From: Anaerolineaceae bacterium
Lineage (GTDB): Bacteria; Chloroflexota; Anaerolineae; Aggregatilineales; Phototrophicaceae
DNA: 64,000 nucleotides
Direction of reading: 5' to 3'
Assembly: GCA_002702065.1 (NCBI GenBank)
Contig: NZXX01000009.1
Coordinates: 310,001 to 374,000, forward strand
The notes under the pieces were generated by a model. The model did no database searches. It was not told the DNA's origin and worked only from the letters and a program-made list of their open reading frames with translations. The translations under genes and the position numbers were made by a program. Numbering within the stretch: the stretch's first letter is position 1; every line of letters starts with the position of its first letter. Positions 63,473 through 64,000 of the stretch are shown here, piece after piece.

Positions 63473-64000
63473 ATGGCAGGTTTGGAAGGTCAGACGGTTA
63501 AAGGGTACGAACTCCGCGAACGCATCGGCGGGGGTGGTTTTGGTGAGGTATATCGCGCCTTTCAGACACTGCTCAAGCGCGATGTCGCCGTCAAGATTAT
63601 TCTGCCACAGCATGCCAACCAGCCGGAATTTATCCGCCGGTTCGAGGTCGAGGCGGAGCTGGTCGCACGGTTGGAACACCCGCATATCGTGCCCCTGTTC
63701 GATTACTGGCGTGAACCTGGCGGCGCCTATCTGGTCATGCGACTGCTGCGCGGCGGCAGTCTGGAAGACCTGACGGAACTGGGGCCGATTGATGCGGTCA
63801 AAGTGGCCCGCATTCTCGACCAGGTGACGGCAGCACTGAACGTCGCGCACCGCAACGGCGTCGTTCACCGCGACCTGAAACCCGCCAACATCCTGCTGGA
63901 CGAAGATGGCAACGCCTACCTGGCCGATTTTGGCATCGCCAAGGACCTGGGGTCGGCTACATCTTCCCAGACGATGGAAGGGCTGCTGACGCCCAATTAC
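63473..64000 (+). CDS. Hanks-type Ser/Thr protein kinase, 3' end outside window
   Basis: The first 176 residues of a eukaryotic-type protein kinase, open to the window end. The Gly loop is ERIGGGGFGEVYRA, the ATP-site Lys is in DVAVKIILP, the catalytic loop is VVHRDLKPANILL and the metal-site motif DFG is in YLADFGIAKDLG. All residues needed for activity in this part are present. The activation loop (TSSQTMEGLLTPNY) begins just before the end. In this phylum such kinases often carry a membrane span and a sensor domain after the kinase part, which cannot be seen here. Confidence 0.95.
   Translation, partial: MAGLEGQTVKGYELRERIGGGGFGEVYRAFQTLLKRDVAVKIILPQHANQPEFIRRFEVEAELVARLEHPHIVPLFDYWREPGGAYLVMRLLRGGSLEDLTELGPIDAVKVARILDQVTAALNVAHRNGVVHRDLKPANILLDEDGNAYLADFGIAKDLGSATSSQTMEGLLTPNY

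Overview
The window looks like a chromosomal segment of a bacterium from the Chloroflexota, probably an Anaerolineae-like lineage. This is inferred from gene content: a Ser/Thr kinase with the usual Chloroflexota N-terminus, a LysM protein and a lipoprotein sharing a C-terminal beta-rich module, DUF11-repeat surface proteins, Uma2 genes, family-5 binding-protein transporters under LacI control, and CoaBC, RadA and MutS2 of this type. Genes are densely packed, many with 4-base ATGA overlaps, and no gene-free stretch exceeds about 300 bases. There are no rRNA genes, no CRISPR array, no recognisable transposase and no prophage.

Layout. 1-6930: the 3' part of a LacI-type regulator, then a five-gene oligopeptide/oligosaccharide ABC transporter operon. 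7019-14649: an AraC-like regulator, a RibD-C/DHFR-like reductase, a lipoprotein, a double GNAT protein, coaBC, a PIN toxin-antitoxin pair, a universal stress protein, and a divergent Crp/Fnr (YeiL-like) regulator facing a PPOX flavoprotein across a perfect palindrome. 14680-30475: membrane and surface proteins, tRNA-Leu(UAA), a metallophosphoesterase, a processive GT2, a PhyH oxygenase, a TIGR01777 epimerase, a GT39-like transferase with a GH-like partner, an M16 peptidase and a DUF883-like anchor. 30676-33203: EthD-like gene, xpt and guaA (purine salvage and GMP synthesis). 33207-40538: a second PIN pair, a DHDPS-family plus enolase-superfamily catabolic pair, a GNAT, an ABC-F ATPase and asnB.

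40579-48462 is the most striking part. Twelve consecutive, same-strand, mostly overlapping genes encode diverged copies of one membrane-anchored exported domain of unknown function. All twelve keep a C-x3-C motif directly after the anchor. Eleven carry four cysteines in the exported part; the remaining copy has lost exactly two. The gene heading the array is a Uma2 remnant that has lost its catalytic centre.

48979-64000: an SRPBCC protein, a monotopic sugar-phosphate transferase lacking its catalytic Asp-Glu pair, mutS2, a DinB-like protein, Uma2, a DUF433/DUF5615 toxin-antitoxin pair, radA, an APH-like kinase, a visibly A/T-richer YndJ-like membrane protein, a three-gene sugar-catabolism cluster (TIM-barrel isomerase, Gfo/Idh/MocA dehydrogenase, DHDPS-family aldolase), a LysM surface protein, and the first 176 codons of a Ser/Thr kinase running off the end.

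A second theme is a family of short palindromic repeats of the type GTAGGGGCGA...TCGCCCCTAC. They sit between genes at 63288 but also inside reading frames, where they encode extra peptides in AsnB and twice in the GT39-like protein. A different 75-base palindrome supplies the N-terminus of the same GT39-like protein.
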